From positions 1-64,000 of the forward strand of contig NZ_SOMN01000012.1 in assembly GCF_004564235.1 (NCBI RefSeq): a DNA stretch of 64,000 nucleotides, written 5' to 3'. The stretch is from Cohnella luojiensis. Lineage in GTDB: Bacteria > Bacillota > Bacilli > Paenibacillales > Paenibacillaceae. The translations under genes and the position numbers were made by a program. This document shows positions 54,795 to 63,807 of the stretch, piece after piece; the stretch's first letter is position 1, and the number at the start of each line of letters is the position of its first letter. Below the pieces are notes generated by a model that was not told the origin of the DNA, ran no database searches, and saw only the letters and a program-made list of their open reading frames with translations.

Positions 54795-56216
54795 TTATTT
54801 TTTATTCGCTTCGATGATTTGTTGCGTCCGGTCTTGGCTGTTCTTAACCATCGCGTCAACGTCCTGTTGGCCGAGGATCAGCTTCTCGTATTCTTCGTTG
54901 ATAGCCTTGTAGACCTCGCCTTGGTAAGAAGCGCCCGGAAGCATCTCGGAGGCTTTGGACATCAGCAACGTTTTGATCAGGGAATCCTTGTCGACGAGCT
55001 CAGGATTCATCGTTCCGGCAAGAATCGTATCGATAATCGGATTCAATTGATCGTTGGTGACCTTGCTCCAAGACGGAACGTTCTTGCCCTGGATCAATTG
55101 ACCTTCGGTCGTATACCAGCGGACGAATTTGTAGGCTTCTTCCTTCTGCTTGGAGATGGAGGATACCGCCGTGTAATCCGTCGTCACCGGCGCGTAACCG
55201 ATCGTATCTTCCTTGTTATTCTTAGGGAACGGAGCAACGGCTACATGGAACGTAAGCGGCAGCTTATCGGTTCCGCCGATTTCCGTGTTCATCCAGCTTC
55301 CGATCGTCAGCATGCTCGCGGACTGGTTGAAGAACTGGTTACGGTACGCAAGCTTTTGCGAGATGATGTCGGAGTAAGGGACGGAAGACTTGTCTTCCTT
55401 CTCCATCTTGACTCTCAGCTCCAACGTTTTCTTGAAGTTCGGATCGCTTAAGTTAGAGGAGCCGTCCGCCTTCAGGAAGTCGGAGTTGGTCGGTTGGTTC
55501 AACATTCCCAGCTTCAGAAACTCCATCCAGCCTCCGCCTTGCGGTCCGTGGAAGTAAGTGCCGTAACGCTTCGAAGTTCCCTCGCCCTTCGTTAACTGCT
55601 TAGCATATTCCGCGTATTCATCCCATGTCCAATCGGTAGGAACGGCAAGTCCCGCTTCGTCCAGATGGTCTTTGTTCAGCAGAACGTACCATGGGTTGAA
55701 CTTTCCTGGGAGCGCATACACTTTGCCGTTCAAAGTCGTGTCTACCTTGTACTCGTCGACAACCTTGTAGCCCCCGTCCTTGGCAATGTAATCGTCTAAC
55801 GGTTCGGTCATACCGAGCGATACGCGTTGCGCATATCCGGCAGGGTCGCTGAACATCAAGATGTCGATATCTTCCTTGGAGGCGAAAGCAAGATCCAGCT
55901 TCTTCATCGCTTCCTGCGTATCGCCCTTATCGCTGAGCACTAACGCCTCGACCGTAACGCCTGGGTTTGCTTCTTCGTAGGCTTTCAGCGTCTGGGACCA
56001 GTTATAGGTCGCTTCCGGTCCGAACGTGTACAACCGGAGATGAACGTCCTTCGCCGGCGCTGCCGACTCCGCTGGAGCGCTCGAGCTTGCGTTAGGACTA
56101 GGACTCGGGCTTGAGCTTGCGGCGGCATTCTCGCCGTTGTTATTTCCTCCGCATCCTGCAAGCAAACCGACCAGCATGATTCCGGCCGCCATTCCGTGCA
56201 ACCACTTTTTTCTCAT
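54795..56216 (-). CDS. ABC importer sugar-binding lipoprotein (family 1)
   Basis: 473 residues. Signal peptide with lipobox LLAGC (Cys near 22), a short S/P/A-rich linker, then a family-1 solute-binding domain (LRLYTFGPEATYNWSQTLKA). It is third in a permease-permease-binding protein operon with the two genes to the right and lies next to the YesM/YesN pair that probably controls it. ATG 56216 follows GGGAGGGTGTCAGGCG. Confidence 0.88.
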   Translation of the reverse strand: MRKKWLHGMAAGIMLVGLLAGCGGNNNGENAAASSSPSPSPNASSSAPAESAAPAKDVHLRLYTFGPEATYNWSQTLKAYEEANPGVTVEALVLSDKGDTQEAMKKLDLAFASKEDIDILMFSDPAGYAQRVSLGMTEPLDDYIAKDGGYKVVDEYKVDTTLNGKVYALPGKFNPWYVLLNKDHLDEAGLAVPTDWTWDEYAEYAKQLTKGEGTSKRYGTYFHGPQGGGWMEFLKLGMLNQPTNSDFLKADGSSNLSDPNFKKTLELRVKMEKEDKSSVPYSDIISQKLAYRNQFFNQSASMLTIGSWMNTEIGGTDKLPLTFHVAVAPFPKNNKEDTIGYAPVTTDYTAVSSISKQKEEAYKFVRWYTTEGQLIQGKNVPSWSKVTNDQLNPIIDTILAGTMNPELVDKDSLIKTLLMSKASEMLPGASYQGEVYKAINEEYEKLILGQQDVDAMVKNSQDRTQQIIEANKK

Positions 56217-56361
56217 CGCCTGACACCCTCCCATGGGATACTCGTTCTGGTATTGACAATCCACATTATAAAGGCGACTCTTGGACACTCCATGAAACTA
56301 TATTTACTTTTAGTGAAATATTTTTACTATTTTGTTCTAATATTGAATATAGAGCTAGACG

Positions 56362-57204
56362 CTACCCTTTTACTCCGCCAAGCGCGATCCCTTCGATGAC
56401 GCTCTTCTGGCCTATGATGAATACGACGAGCAGCGGCACGATCGCCGATACCGCAGCAGCCATGATTAACGAGTAGAACTCGCCGCTCATGGAAGTGAAC
56501 TTCTGCATCGCGAGCGGAATCGTATACAGCTTATCCGTACGCAAGAAGATGAGAGGATTCTGGTAATCGTTCCATGTCCAGATGAAACGAAGAATCGCAT
56601 AAGTGGCAATGGCCGGCTTCACCAGAGGCATCGCGATGGACCAGAACGTGCGGAGATGTCCGGCTCCGTCGATCTTGGCCGATTCGATGTATTCCTGATG
56701 GATTCCCATGAAAAACTGCCGAAGCATGAACGTTCCCAGAACGCTGAAGCTTCCGATAATGATAAGCCCGAAATGGCTGTCGAACAAGCCGATATTGCGG
56801 TACAGGATGAACTGAGGAACGAGTATCGCCTGGTTCGGTACCATATAAGTGGCAAGGACGATAACGAATAGAAACTTGCTGGCTTTAAAGCGAACCTTGG
56901 AGAACCCGTAAGCGGCCAAACTGGCCGTCGCGCAGGAGATCAAGGTCGTAATGATGCCGATCTTGATCGAATTCAAGTAATAGACGTAAAAAGGATAATC
57001 GCCGAACCACACTTCCTTATAGTTGGTAATCGCGTTCCATTGCTTCGGGATCCACTGGATGGGATAGACGAATACGTCTTTCTCTATCTTGAAGGAAGTC
57101 GCGAGCATCCACAAGAACGGCAGCAGGAACAGAATGCTTATGACGAATAGGACGGCCGTTACGACCATTTTTCGCCAGTCCGGCCGGGGCAATTGTTCAG
57201 GCAT
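56362..57204 (-). CDS. Sugar ABC permease (MalG/AraQ type)
   Basis: 280 residues, six helices, starts PDWRKMVVTAVLFVISILFL. The EAA loop is QEYIESAKIDGAGHLRTFWS and it ends SVIEGIALGGVKG. It starts 18 bp after the upstream permease and is followed by the binding-protein gene. Confidence 0.92.
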   Translation of the reverse strand: MPEQLPRPDWRKMVVTAVLFVISILFLLPFLWMLATSFKIEKDVFVYPIQWIPKQWNAITNYKEVWFGDYPFYVYYLNSIKIGIITTLISCATASLAAYGFSKVRFKASKFLFVIVLATYMVPNQAILVPQFILYRNIGLFDSHFGLIIIGSFSVLGTFMLRQFFMGIHQEYIESAKIDGAGHLRTFWSIAMPLVKPAIATYAILRFIWTWNDYQNPLIFLRTDKLYTIPLAMQKFTSMSGEFYSLIMAAAVSAIVPLLVVFIIGQKSVIEGIALGGVKG

Positions 57205-57222
57205 GTTGTTCTCTCCTCCCGG

Positions 57223-58158
57223 TCAATAATTGACCCATCTTTTCTGCGCGATCCATTGCCCTGCCGTTATTAGAAGAACGAACAGGAACAGAACGACGGA
57301 TACGGATGACGCATAGCCGATTTTCAAGTTGTTGAAGGCTTGATCGTATAGATACCAGACCATCAGACTCGTAGAGCCGATCGGCCCTCCCTGGGTCATG
57401 ACCGCGATAATGTCGAACACCTTGAACGAAGAGATAATGCCGGTTACGAGCAAGAAAAAGGACGTAGGCGATAGCAGCGGAAAAGTAATACGCGCGAACT
57501 TCACCCAAGCGTTAGCCCCGTCGATATCCGCCGCCTCATACAAGTCGCGCGGTATAGATTGAAGGCCGGCGATGTAAATAATCAGATTGAAGCCGATCGA
57601 CACCCATACCGTAATCATCATGATGGAAGAAAGCGCGAATTTCGGATCGGCGATCCACTTGGGCGGATTGTCTATACCGATCGCCTTGAGCATCTCGTTT
57701 ATTGGACCATACGAAGGCTGGAACAGCACCTGCCACACGATAGCGACCGCTACGATGCTCGAAATATAGGGCATGAAGTAAGCGACTTTGAAAAAGCCTT
57801 TCCAATAAACGTACCGGTCGATCAGAATCGCCAGCACCATCGAAACGATCATATAAACGGGGACGGCCAGAAGGAAAATCAAGTTATTCCGTATCGATCT
57901 GATAAACGCGGGATCATCCAGCAGCTTGCCGAAATTATCGAAGCCGATCCAATGGATCCCGTCCCAACCCTGCACGAAGTTCCAGTCCGCGAAGCTGAGC
58001 GCGAGCGCGGCCATGATCGGCAGCAGCACGAGTATCGTGACTCCGATCAGCATCGGGCTTACGAACAGAAAGCCGGCCAGCGTCTCGTTGTTCCTCAATG
58101 AAGATCGCTTGCCTTGTTTAGGTTCGGCGATAAACGGGGTTCCGGCGGATTCTTCCAT
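57223..58158 (-). CDS. Sugar ABC permease (MalF/UgpA type)
   Basis: 311 residues. TLAGFLFVSPMLIGVTILVL at the N terminus and the EAA loop DLYEAADIDGANAWVKFARI. ATG 58158 has GAGGT seven bases upstream; a GTG at 58167 has no usable site. It is first gene of the second importer operon. No ATPase gene is nearby. Confidence 0.92.
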   Translation of the reverse strand: MEESAGTPFIAEPKQGKRSSLRNNETLAGFLFVSPMLIGVTILVLLPIMAALALSFADWNFVQGWDGIHWIGFDNFGKLLDDPAFIRSIRNNLIFLLAVPVYMIVSMVLAILIDRYVYWKGFFKVAYFMPYISSIVAVAIVWQVLFQPSYGPINEMLKAIGIDNPPKWIADPKFALSSIMMITVWVSIGFNLIIYIAGLQSIPRDLYEAADIDGANAWVKFARITFPLLSPTSFFLLVTGIISSFKVFDIIAVMTQGGPIGSTSLMVWYLYDQAFNNLKIGYASSVSVVLFLFVLLITAGQWIAQKRWVNY

Positions 58159-58206
58159 ATGTAACACCTCTATCTAATAGGAAATCATTTGCTGTTCTCA
58201 TTATAA

Positions 58207-58238
58207 AAAAAAATACCGTTTGGATTTGACGGTATTTT
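58207..58238. terminator. Hairpin between divergent importer and rhomboid genes
   Basis: AAATACCGT with ACGGTATTT, A-rich before and T-rich after. No gene ends here on either strand, so the role is unclear; it may insulate the two divergent units. Confidence 0.5.
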
Positions 58239-58350
58239 GATCACTTTCGCTATTAATTTTACTTTCTGCGCTCTATTTCTCTATTCCTCTCCATGCTCAA
58301 GCCGGAAACTCTATCGACCCGTTCGCGTATTTAGTATTGGAGGGATGACC

Positions 58351-58986
58351 ATGATATTTCTGCGCAACGAGAATTTCCGGAGTTACGTTCGCTTATATCC
58401 GATAACGGCAATGATTCTCGCGGTGAATTTGATCGTCTTTATCTTCGACGCGCTCCTGCTCGATAAGCAACTAACGGAACGGGGCATGTTCTATCAAGAA
58501 CCGGAACTGGACCGTTACGGGCTGAGCGAGCCTTGGAGATACGTTACCTCCATGGTATTGCACGCAGGCTGGGAGCATTTGTTGTTTAATTGCTTCTCCA
58601 TCCTGGTTTTTGCTCCTCCGTTGGAGAAGTTGCTGGGGCGAATACGCTACTTGACGTTATACTTGGCGGCGGGATTGGCGGGAAACGTCTTGAGCGCCGT
58701 CGTGCATGCGGGGATCGAATACGGTTCCGTAGGAGCGTCCGGTGCTATTTATGGCGTTTTCGGAGCGTTCTTGTTTCTGGCCGTATTCCGCAAATTCTCC
58801 ATAGACGAAGCCACCCGCAAAACAATTTATATGACTTTGATTTTCGGATTGATATACTCCGTGTTATCCCCGAACATCAATATTTGGGCGCATATCGGCG
58901 GAGGGATTGCCGGTCTGGCGATGATGGGCATTATCGTTGCGGGAAAAAGAGGATCGAAGAGCCGTGCGCAAGGCGGTTACCGGTAA
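58351..58986 (+). CDS. Rhomboid-family intramembrane serine protease
   Basis: 211 residues, six helices. The catalytic Ser is in GASGAIYG and the His in NIWAHIGGGIAG; HAGWEHLLFN in the first loop is typical. It cleaves membrane proteins within their helices. ATG 58351 lies six bases after GGAGGG; ATG 58345 abuts it. Followed by a strong terminator. Confidence 0.9.
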   Translation: MIFLRNENFRSYVRLYPITAMILAVNLIVFIFDALLLDKQLTERGMFYQEPELDRYGLSEPWRYVTSMVLHAGWEHLLFNCFSILVFAPPLEKLLGRIRYLTLYLAAGLAGNVLSAVVHAGIEYGSVGASGAIYGVFGAFLFLAVFRKFSIDEATRKTIYMTLIFGLIYSVLSPNINIWAHIGGGIAGLAMMGIIVAGKRGSKSRAQGGYR

Positions 58987-59016
58987 TTCCGGATGGCAGA
59001 CGAGGTTCATGCCGTT

Positions 59017-59066
59017 AAAAAGACCCTTCCGTTAGGACTTCACGTCCTTAACGGAAAGGTCTTTTT
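59017..59066 (+). terminator. Terminator of the rhomboid gene
   Basis: Long hairpin: AAAAAGACC..TTCCGTTA with TAACGGAAAGGTCTTTTT. Confidence 0.88.
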
Positions 59067-59077
59067 GCACTAGGAGC

Positions 59078-59470
59078 TTGCGCGCCGAGTAGTTCGAGTT
59101 AGTTGAATTAATCACCTGCCGTAAGCCCCACGGGTGCGCCTTAGTTCGAGTTAGTCTAATTAATCACCTGCCGTAAGCCCCACGGGTGCGCCTTAGTTCG
59201 AGTTAGTCGAATTAATCACCTGCCGTAAGCCCCACCGGTGCGCCTTAGTTCGAGTTAGTCGAATTAATCACCTGCCGTAAGCCCCACCGGTGCGCCTTAG
59301 TTCGAGTTAGTCGAATTAATCACCTGCCGTAAGCCCCACCGGTGCGCCTTAGTTTGAGTTAGTCAAATTAATCACCTGCCGTAAGCCCCACCGGTGCGCC
59401 TTAGTTTGAGTTAGTCGAATTAATCACCTGCCGTAAGCCCCACGGGTGCGCCGTTGTTTGATTTAGTCGA
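59078..59470. repeat. Tandem array E: 7 copies of a 52-bp unit
   Basis: CACCTGCCGTAAGCCCCA recurs at 59113, 59165, 59217, 59269, 59321, 59373 and 59425, exactly 52 bp apart. The unit carries TTCGAGTTAGTCGAA. Next to it (59510-59535) is a 9-bp stem GTTAGCAAA/TTTGCTAAC that shares GGAGTTAGC with array A in reverse. Convergent gap between rhomboid and sigma factor. Confidence 0.95.
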
Positions 59471-59527
59471 AGTTCGCTAACTCTGCCCATCCTGCCTACG
59501 AAACCGCAAGTTAGCAAACTTTCTTTG

Positions 59528-60055
59528 CTAACTCCGTCGGTTACCCCCTCCAATTTCCAATCCGGATTGAGCGGAGGATACGAGCCACTTGGATAATTGC
59601 ATTTTTCCGCGTCGGATGAAGGATTTGACAGTGTTTTCCGAGCACATGAGCAGACGGGCGATTTCGCCATAGCTGGCTTGCTTGAAGATGCGCAAGTACA
59701 ACGCGGTGCGCATCTGAGTCGTAAACCGTAATAGCAGAAGCAGCACCTGCCGCTCGAATTCCCTGTCGAGAACGGCTTGCTCCGGGGTCGTATGGTTCGA
59801 CGCCGCTTGATAATCAAGCGGAAGCCAGGAAATCCGCCGTTTGCGGCGCCATTGATCGACGAAGAGACGATATCCGGTTAACGACAGCCACTCCTTCGGG
59901 TGTTCGGGCACTCTATCCTGTTGGCATAACTTCAAGAAAATCTCCTGAACCAAATCCTTCGCTTCCTCTTGGTTGCGCGTCAGCTTGTACATGAAACTGC
60001 TCAAATGGACGGAATGTTGAACGTAGAGCTCATCCAGATTCGTCGTTGGTTCCAT
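59528..60055 (-). CDS. ECF-type RNA polymerase sigma factor
   Basis: 175 residues. Region 2 around LTRNQEEAKDLVQEIFLKLC and TGYRLFVDQWRRKRR, region 4 around YGEIARLLMCSENTVKSFIR with a helix-turn-helix. ATG 60055 is preceded by GGAGGTGATCCGGCAA. The gene overlaps the end of the ATPase gene by 26 bp and is last of the export operon. No anti-sigma factor gene follows. Its target is unknown; self-regulation of the exporter is a reasonable guess. Confidence 0.85.
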   Translation of the reverse strand: MEPTTNLDELYVQHSVHLSSFMYKLTRNQEEAKDLVQEIFLKLCQQDRVPEHPKEWLSLTGYRLFVDQWRRKRRISWLPLDYQAASNHTTPEQAVLDREFERQVLLLLLRFTTQMRTALYLRIFKQASYGEIARLLMCSENTVKSFIRRGKMQLSKWLVSSAQSGLEIGGGNRRS

Positions 60056-60989
60056 TTGCCGGATCACCTCCATTCAGAGAAGGTAAACCGGCAGTATCGC
60101 GGACCGGCTCTACGGCAACATCCGGCGGACCGATAATGACTCGTTTCCCGTCGAACTCAAGAACGGCCTTGCCGTCGACGTTCATCGCATCCAAGTACAC
60201 CTTCGGGATTTGCAATCGGCCGACTCGGTCGAGGACGACGAACTCCTCGTGTTTCGCGCCGAACGCAGAGCCCGGAACTTCATCCGAGTTGGCGATTAGC
60301 GCCGCATCCGCCTCCCGTTTCACCCACTCCGTACTGGTTAACCCGTCCCGTATGGCGACGACGCGGTCGACTTTGTCCGCGACGGAGAGATCATGGGTAA
60401 CGATGACGATCGTCACTCCCATATCCCGGTTGAGGCGCCGGAAAATATCGAGAATCTGCTCCCCCGTGGCGCTATCCACGGAGCCCGTCGGCTCGTCGGC
60501 GAGAACGAGCTGCGGCCGGTTAGAGAGCGCGATCGCGATCGCGACTCTCTGCTGCTCGCCTCCGCTCAGCTGCGTGAGGCGGCTGCCCATTCGATGCTCG
60601 AGACCGACCGCGGTAAGCAGTTGCTTGGCGTACGCCCGGTCCGCTTTGCCTTGAATGAGCATCGGCAGCTCGACGTTCTGCAGGGCGGTAAGATACGGCA
60701 CTAGGTTTCGCGCGTTATTCTGCCAAATAAAACCGACGATTTTGCGCTTGTATTCGATGAGCTGCTCTTTGGTCATTTTCAGCAAATCCCACTTGCCGAC
60801 GACCGCTTGACCGGCAGAAGGTCTGTCCAGTCCGCCGAGAATGTTGAGCAAGGTCGATTTTCCGCTGCCGCTGTTGCCGATAATGGCCATCATCTCGCCT
60901 TGCCCGATCGTCATGTTCAAGCCCTGCAAGGCAACGACCTCGATGTCGTCGGTTTTGAATATTTTCACCAGGCCTTCGCAATGGATCAT
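60030..60989 (-). CDS. MacB-type ABC ATPase with C-terminal AbrB/SpoVT-like segment
   Basis: 319 residues. Walker A GNSGSGKS, signature LSGGEQQR, Walker B LVLADEPTGSVD, switch His in IVTHD. The usual MacB/LolD domain ends near 220; residues about 248-289 (VVLDRVGRLQIPKVYLDAMN, then GKAVLEFDGKRVII) look like an AbrB/SpoVT swapped-hairpin DNA-binding unit. The last 30 residues are G/N/P-rich. ATG 60989, after the permease stop at 61018. It couples ATP hydrolysis to the permease at 61018. Confidence 0.88.
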   Translation of the reverse strand: MIHCEGLVKIFKTDDIEVVALQGLNMTIGQGEMMAIIGNSGSGKSTLLNILGGLDRPSAGQAVVGKWDLLKMTKEQLIEYKRKIVGFIWQNNARNLVPYLTALQNVELPMLIQGKADRAYAKQLLTAVGLEHRMGSRLTQLSGGEQQRVAIAIALSNRPQLVLADEPTGSVDSATGEQILDIFRRLNRDMGVTIVIVTHDLSVADKVDRVVAIRDGLTSTEWVKREADAALIANSDEVPGSAFGAKHEEFVVLDRVGRLQIPKVYLDAMNVDGKAVLEFDGKRVIIGPPDVAVEPVRDTAGLPSLNGGDPANGTNDESG

Positions 60990-61017
60990 CGCCGGGCCTC
61001 CTTCGTTTATTTCTCTC

Positions 61018-63807
61018 TTATCGTTCTTCGCCCAGCTTCACGGCTTGGGTAATACGCAGGCGTCTAAGCTGCAGAATGAGCAAGCACGCTCCGGCGGTTA
61101 ACATGACTCCGGTGGCCATGTACAGCTTCAACATATCTTCCGCTTCGAACACGATCCGGAACGGAGGCACCTGACGCGTTCCTTCCACGCTTCCTCCTTG
61201 AAGGAAGGGCAAGAACAACCGGCTGGCGATCGAGCCTAGCCCGAGCCCCGCCGCGACCGACAACCCCGTCGTTAACAGCTGTTCTAGCAGCAGCATGCCG
61301 GTCAATTGCCCCCGCGACAGCCCCATTGCCCTCAAGATGCCGAGCTGGACGACCCTCCGGGAAAGGGTGAAAAACCAGAAGATCAAATAGCCGAGCTGCG
61401 AAACGAGCAAGGAAATAAGAAATCCGAGGCTCAGTATCCCGAACACTCCGCCTTGGGCCGGGTGATTTCTTCGTTGCGACAGTTCCGCGCGAGCATCGTC
61501 CACTTGGGTAATGGCAATCCCGCTGTCCGCCAATTTATCCAACACAGGATCTAACTTCGCGCCATCTTTCATTTTCAGCCATACGTCGTACGGTATCTTC
61601 TCGATCTGTTGATAGAGATAGTCCAAATTCGCTATGAAAAATGGGGACTCATCAGGATAGAGGCTTGGCCAGTAAGGCACGATGGCGACGACGACCAATT
61701 CCACCGGTTCGTTGTCGTAACCGATCGAGAGCCGTATCGGATCGCCTTCCTTCAAACCGTATCGTTCGGCGAAGCTATCCGAGATCAATACCGCTTGCTC
61801 GGTCGTTCCAAGCGCATCGAGATAATGGTAAGGATGAATCGGAAATAAATCCTCGCGGAACCATGCCGTCTTCGCGAAGTCGACGTTGTCGATGCCGATG
61901 AGCTGCCCGGAGCCGGCCGACTTGCCGCTGATCTCCGCTTTGACCGACGACTTCATGACGCGAGCGACCGCTTCTACGCCTTCCAGCATGGAGTAAGCCC
62001 CGAACGAAGGCTCGTTATAATAGGTTTTGTTCTGGTCTTCCTCGTCTTGAACGCCTTCCCAAGCCGCCTTCAGGACAATGTCGCTTCCGTATTGATAGTT
62101 CGTGCGATCCGAAGCGTTAACGTCCATCGTACGTGCGGCGGAGGAATTGTACACGCCGAGCCCGATCGTGAGCACCAATAAAATCATGATCGGATAGAAC
62201 GTGAACGCCGATCGGGACAACTGCGTCATCGTAAGATACATCGTGACCGGCATGCGATTTTTCATGAGCGCGTTCCAGCATCGGAGCAATAACGGGAATA
62301 CCCTCAGGCATAACAGCCCCGCCGCGAAAATGAACAAAGCCGGAACGACGAAGATAACCGGCTGAATTTGGGCGACTCCTTCGCTTTGATCAACCGAAGG
62401 AATTTGACCGATGTTCAGCAAATACCAACCGGCCCCCGCAGCCCCAAACAGCGCGACATCCAGGTAAAGTCTTTGCCAGAGCGGCTTGCGGTCGTGGTGA
62501 GCCCGCTGCTGCGTATGTTCGACGATCGATGCGCCGGCATAACCGCGTATGGGCGCCGTTGTCGCGACGACGGCGAGAACGGTCGCGCCAATGCCGAACA
62601 GCCATGATTGTTCGTTAAACCCGACCGGAATCGATTTGCGGCCCACGAAGGAGAGAAAACCGCTGGAAGATCCGATCGTTTTTGCCATGAGCCACGCTAT
62701 ACCCAGACCGATCAGCAGCGCTACAACCCCTAGAATTCCCGCTTCGATCACATAGAGCAAGGTAATCTGCTTCGGGCTTGCTCCTCTGCTATGCAGCACG
62801 GAAATTTCGCCCCGCTGCCTCGCGAGGGATTGTTGGGCGTTAAGCGTAATGAAATATAACACCATGGCCAGTACCGGCGCTGCAAGCGCGAATAACATCG
62901 CTTGAAGCAGCAGGCTCTGCCGATTGAATTCGTAGAGCATATCTATGAAGGATAAATTCACCTTCGTGTTTTCCAGCTTCTGGTGCAGGTTGATCTCCAG
63001 CCGCCCCAGTTCGCCGATGATCGACGATAAATCGCTAATGCGAATGTCCTTTAGATCGAACGCGTAAAACCACCCTGCGGAATCCAGTACGAGCTTATTG
63101 TCTTTAAGAATCGTATCCACCATCGTTGCGCGGTTAACAAGCAACGTTTCGTCGAGCTTTTCTTTTCCGTCTATCGCCAAGCTCAAATCCGATTCGTCCT
63201 TCAACTTGTAAGCGCCGGTAATGCGCACGGTCAGACGCTTCGTTTTCCCGTCCGCGTTCTTCGAATCGTAGTAGAAGGAATCGCCGACCTTCCAACCGTT
63301 ACGGCTTAGCGTCTCGCTCGGCACGAGGGCTTCGGCGGCTCCGTCCTGCATGCCGTCCCGGGGCATCTTCCCTTCCGTCAAATCGATAAAGTCGGTCGAT
63401 CCGCTCTGAGCCGCGAGCTCCATGCGAACCAATCGGCTGGAGCCGCCGGCTTTCGCGTCGGCTGAACGTACGGTAGACATCGGCAGGCTCATACGGCTGG
63501 AAAAGCCCTCCGCAGGGAATCCGATACGGCCGGGAAGCTCCTCGCGAATCCAGCGATCGGCTTCCGCAAGGCCTTCCAAATCCGTATCGTCCCCTCCGCC
63601 CGATTGAAATTTCATATAAAGAGATGCCGCGGGAAGACCTTTCGTCTCCTCTTGAAGCGACTTGGCCACCAGCCGCTTTAGCGTACCGTCGGCATACATC
63701 GGAATGCTCATCGCGAACGCCGCGGCTACCGTGAGCCCGAGCAGCGTGCTAAGCGTAAACCAACGGTTTTGCCACATTTTCATAAGGAGGTAGACGATGA
63801 TCCGCAT
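61018..63807 (-). CDS. FtsX/MacB-type ABC permease
   Basis: 929 residues. A first helix (LSTLLGLTVAAAFAMSIPMY), a large extracellular domain, three helices with FtsX-domain pattern (AMLFALAAPVLAMVLYFITL, QRGEISVLHSRGASPKQITL), a second extracellular domain and a C-terminal FtsX domain (VVQLGILRAMGLSRGQL). Two FtsX domains in one chain is the usual large duplicated form. Exports peptides or lipids, or resists antimicrobials; substrate unknown. ATG overlaps the adaptor stop by 1 bp (TAATG). Confidence 0.88.
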   Translation of the reverse strand: MRIIVYLLMKMWQNRWFTLSTLLGLTVAAAFAMSIPMYADGTLKRLVAKSLQEETKGLPAASLYMKFQSGGGDDTDLEGLAEADRWIREELPGRIGFPAEGFSSRMSLPMSTVRSADAKAGGSSRLVRMELAAQSGSTDFIDLTEGKMPRDGMQDGAAEALVPSETLSRNGWKVGDSFYYDSKNADGKTKRLTVRITGAYKLKDESDLSLAIDGKEKLDETLLVNRATMVDTILKDNKLVLDSAGWFYAFDLKDIRISDLSSIIGELGRLEINLHQKLENTKVNLSFIDMLYEFNRQSLLLQAMLFALAAPVLAMVLYFITLNAQQSLARQRGEISVLHSRGASPKQITLLYVIEAGILGVVALLIGLGIAWLMAKTIGSSSGFLSFVGRKSIPVGFNEQSWLFGIGATVLAVVATTAPIRGYAGASIVEHTQQRAHHDRKPLWQRLYLDVALFGAAGAGWYLLNIGQIPSVDQSEGVAQIQPVIFVVPALFIFAAGLLCLRVFPLLLRCWNALMKNRMPVTMYLTMTQLSRSAFTFYPIMILLVLTIGLGVYNSSAARTMDVNASDRTNYQYGSDIVLKAAWEGVQDEEDQNKTYYNEPSFGAYSMLEGVEAVARVMKSSVKAEISGKSAGSGQLIGIDNVDFAKTAWFREDLFPIHPYHYLDALGTTEQAVLISDSFAERYGLKEGDPIRLSIGYDNEPVELVVVAIVPYWPSLYPDESPFFIANLDYLYQQIEKIPYDVWLKMKDGAKLDPVLDKLADSGIAITQVDDARAELSQRRNHPAQGGVFGILSLGFLISLLVSQLGYLIFWFFTLSRRVVQLGILRAMGLSRGQLTGMLLLEQLLTTGLSVAAGLGLGSIASRLFLPFLQGGSVEGTRQVPPFRIVFEAEDMLKLYMATGVMLTAGACLLILQLRRLRITQAVKLGEER

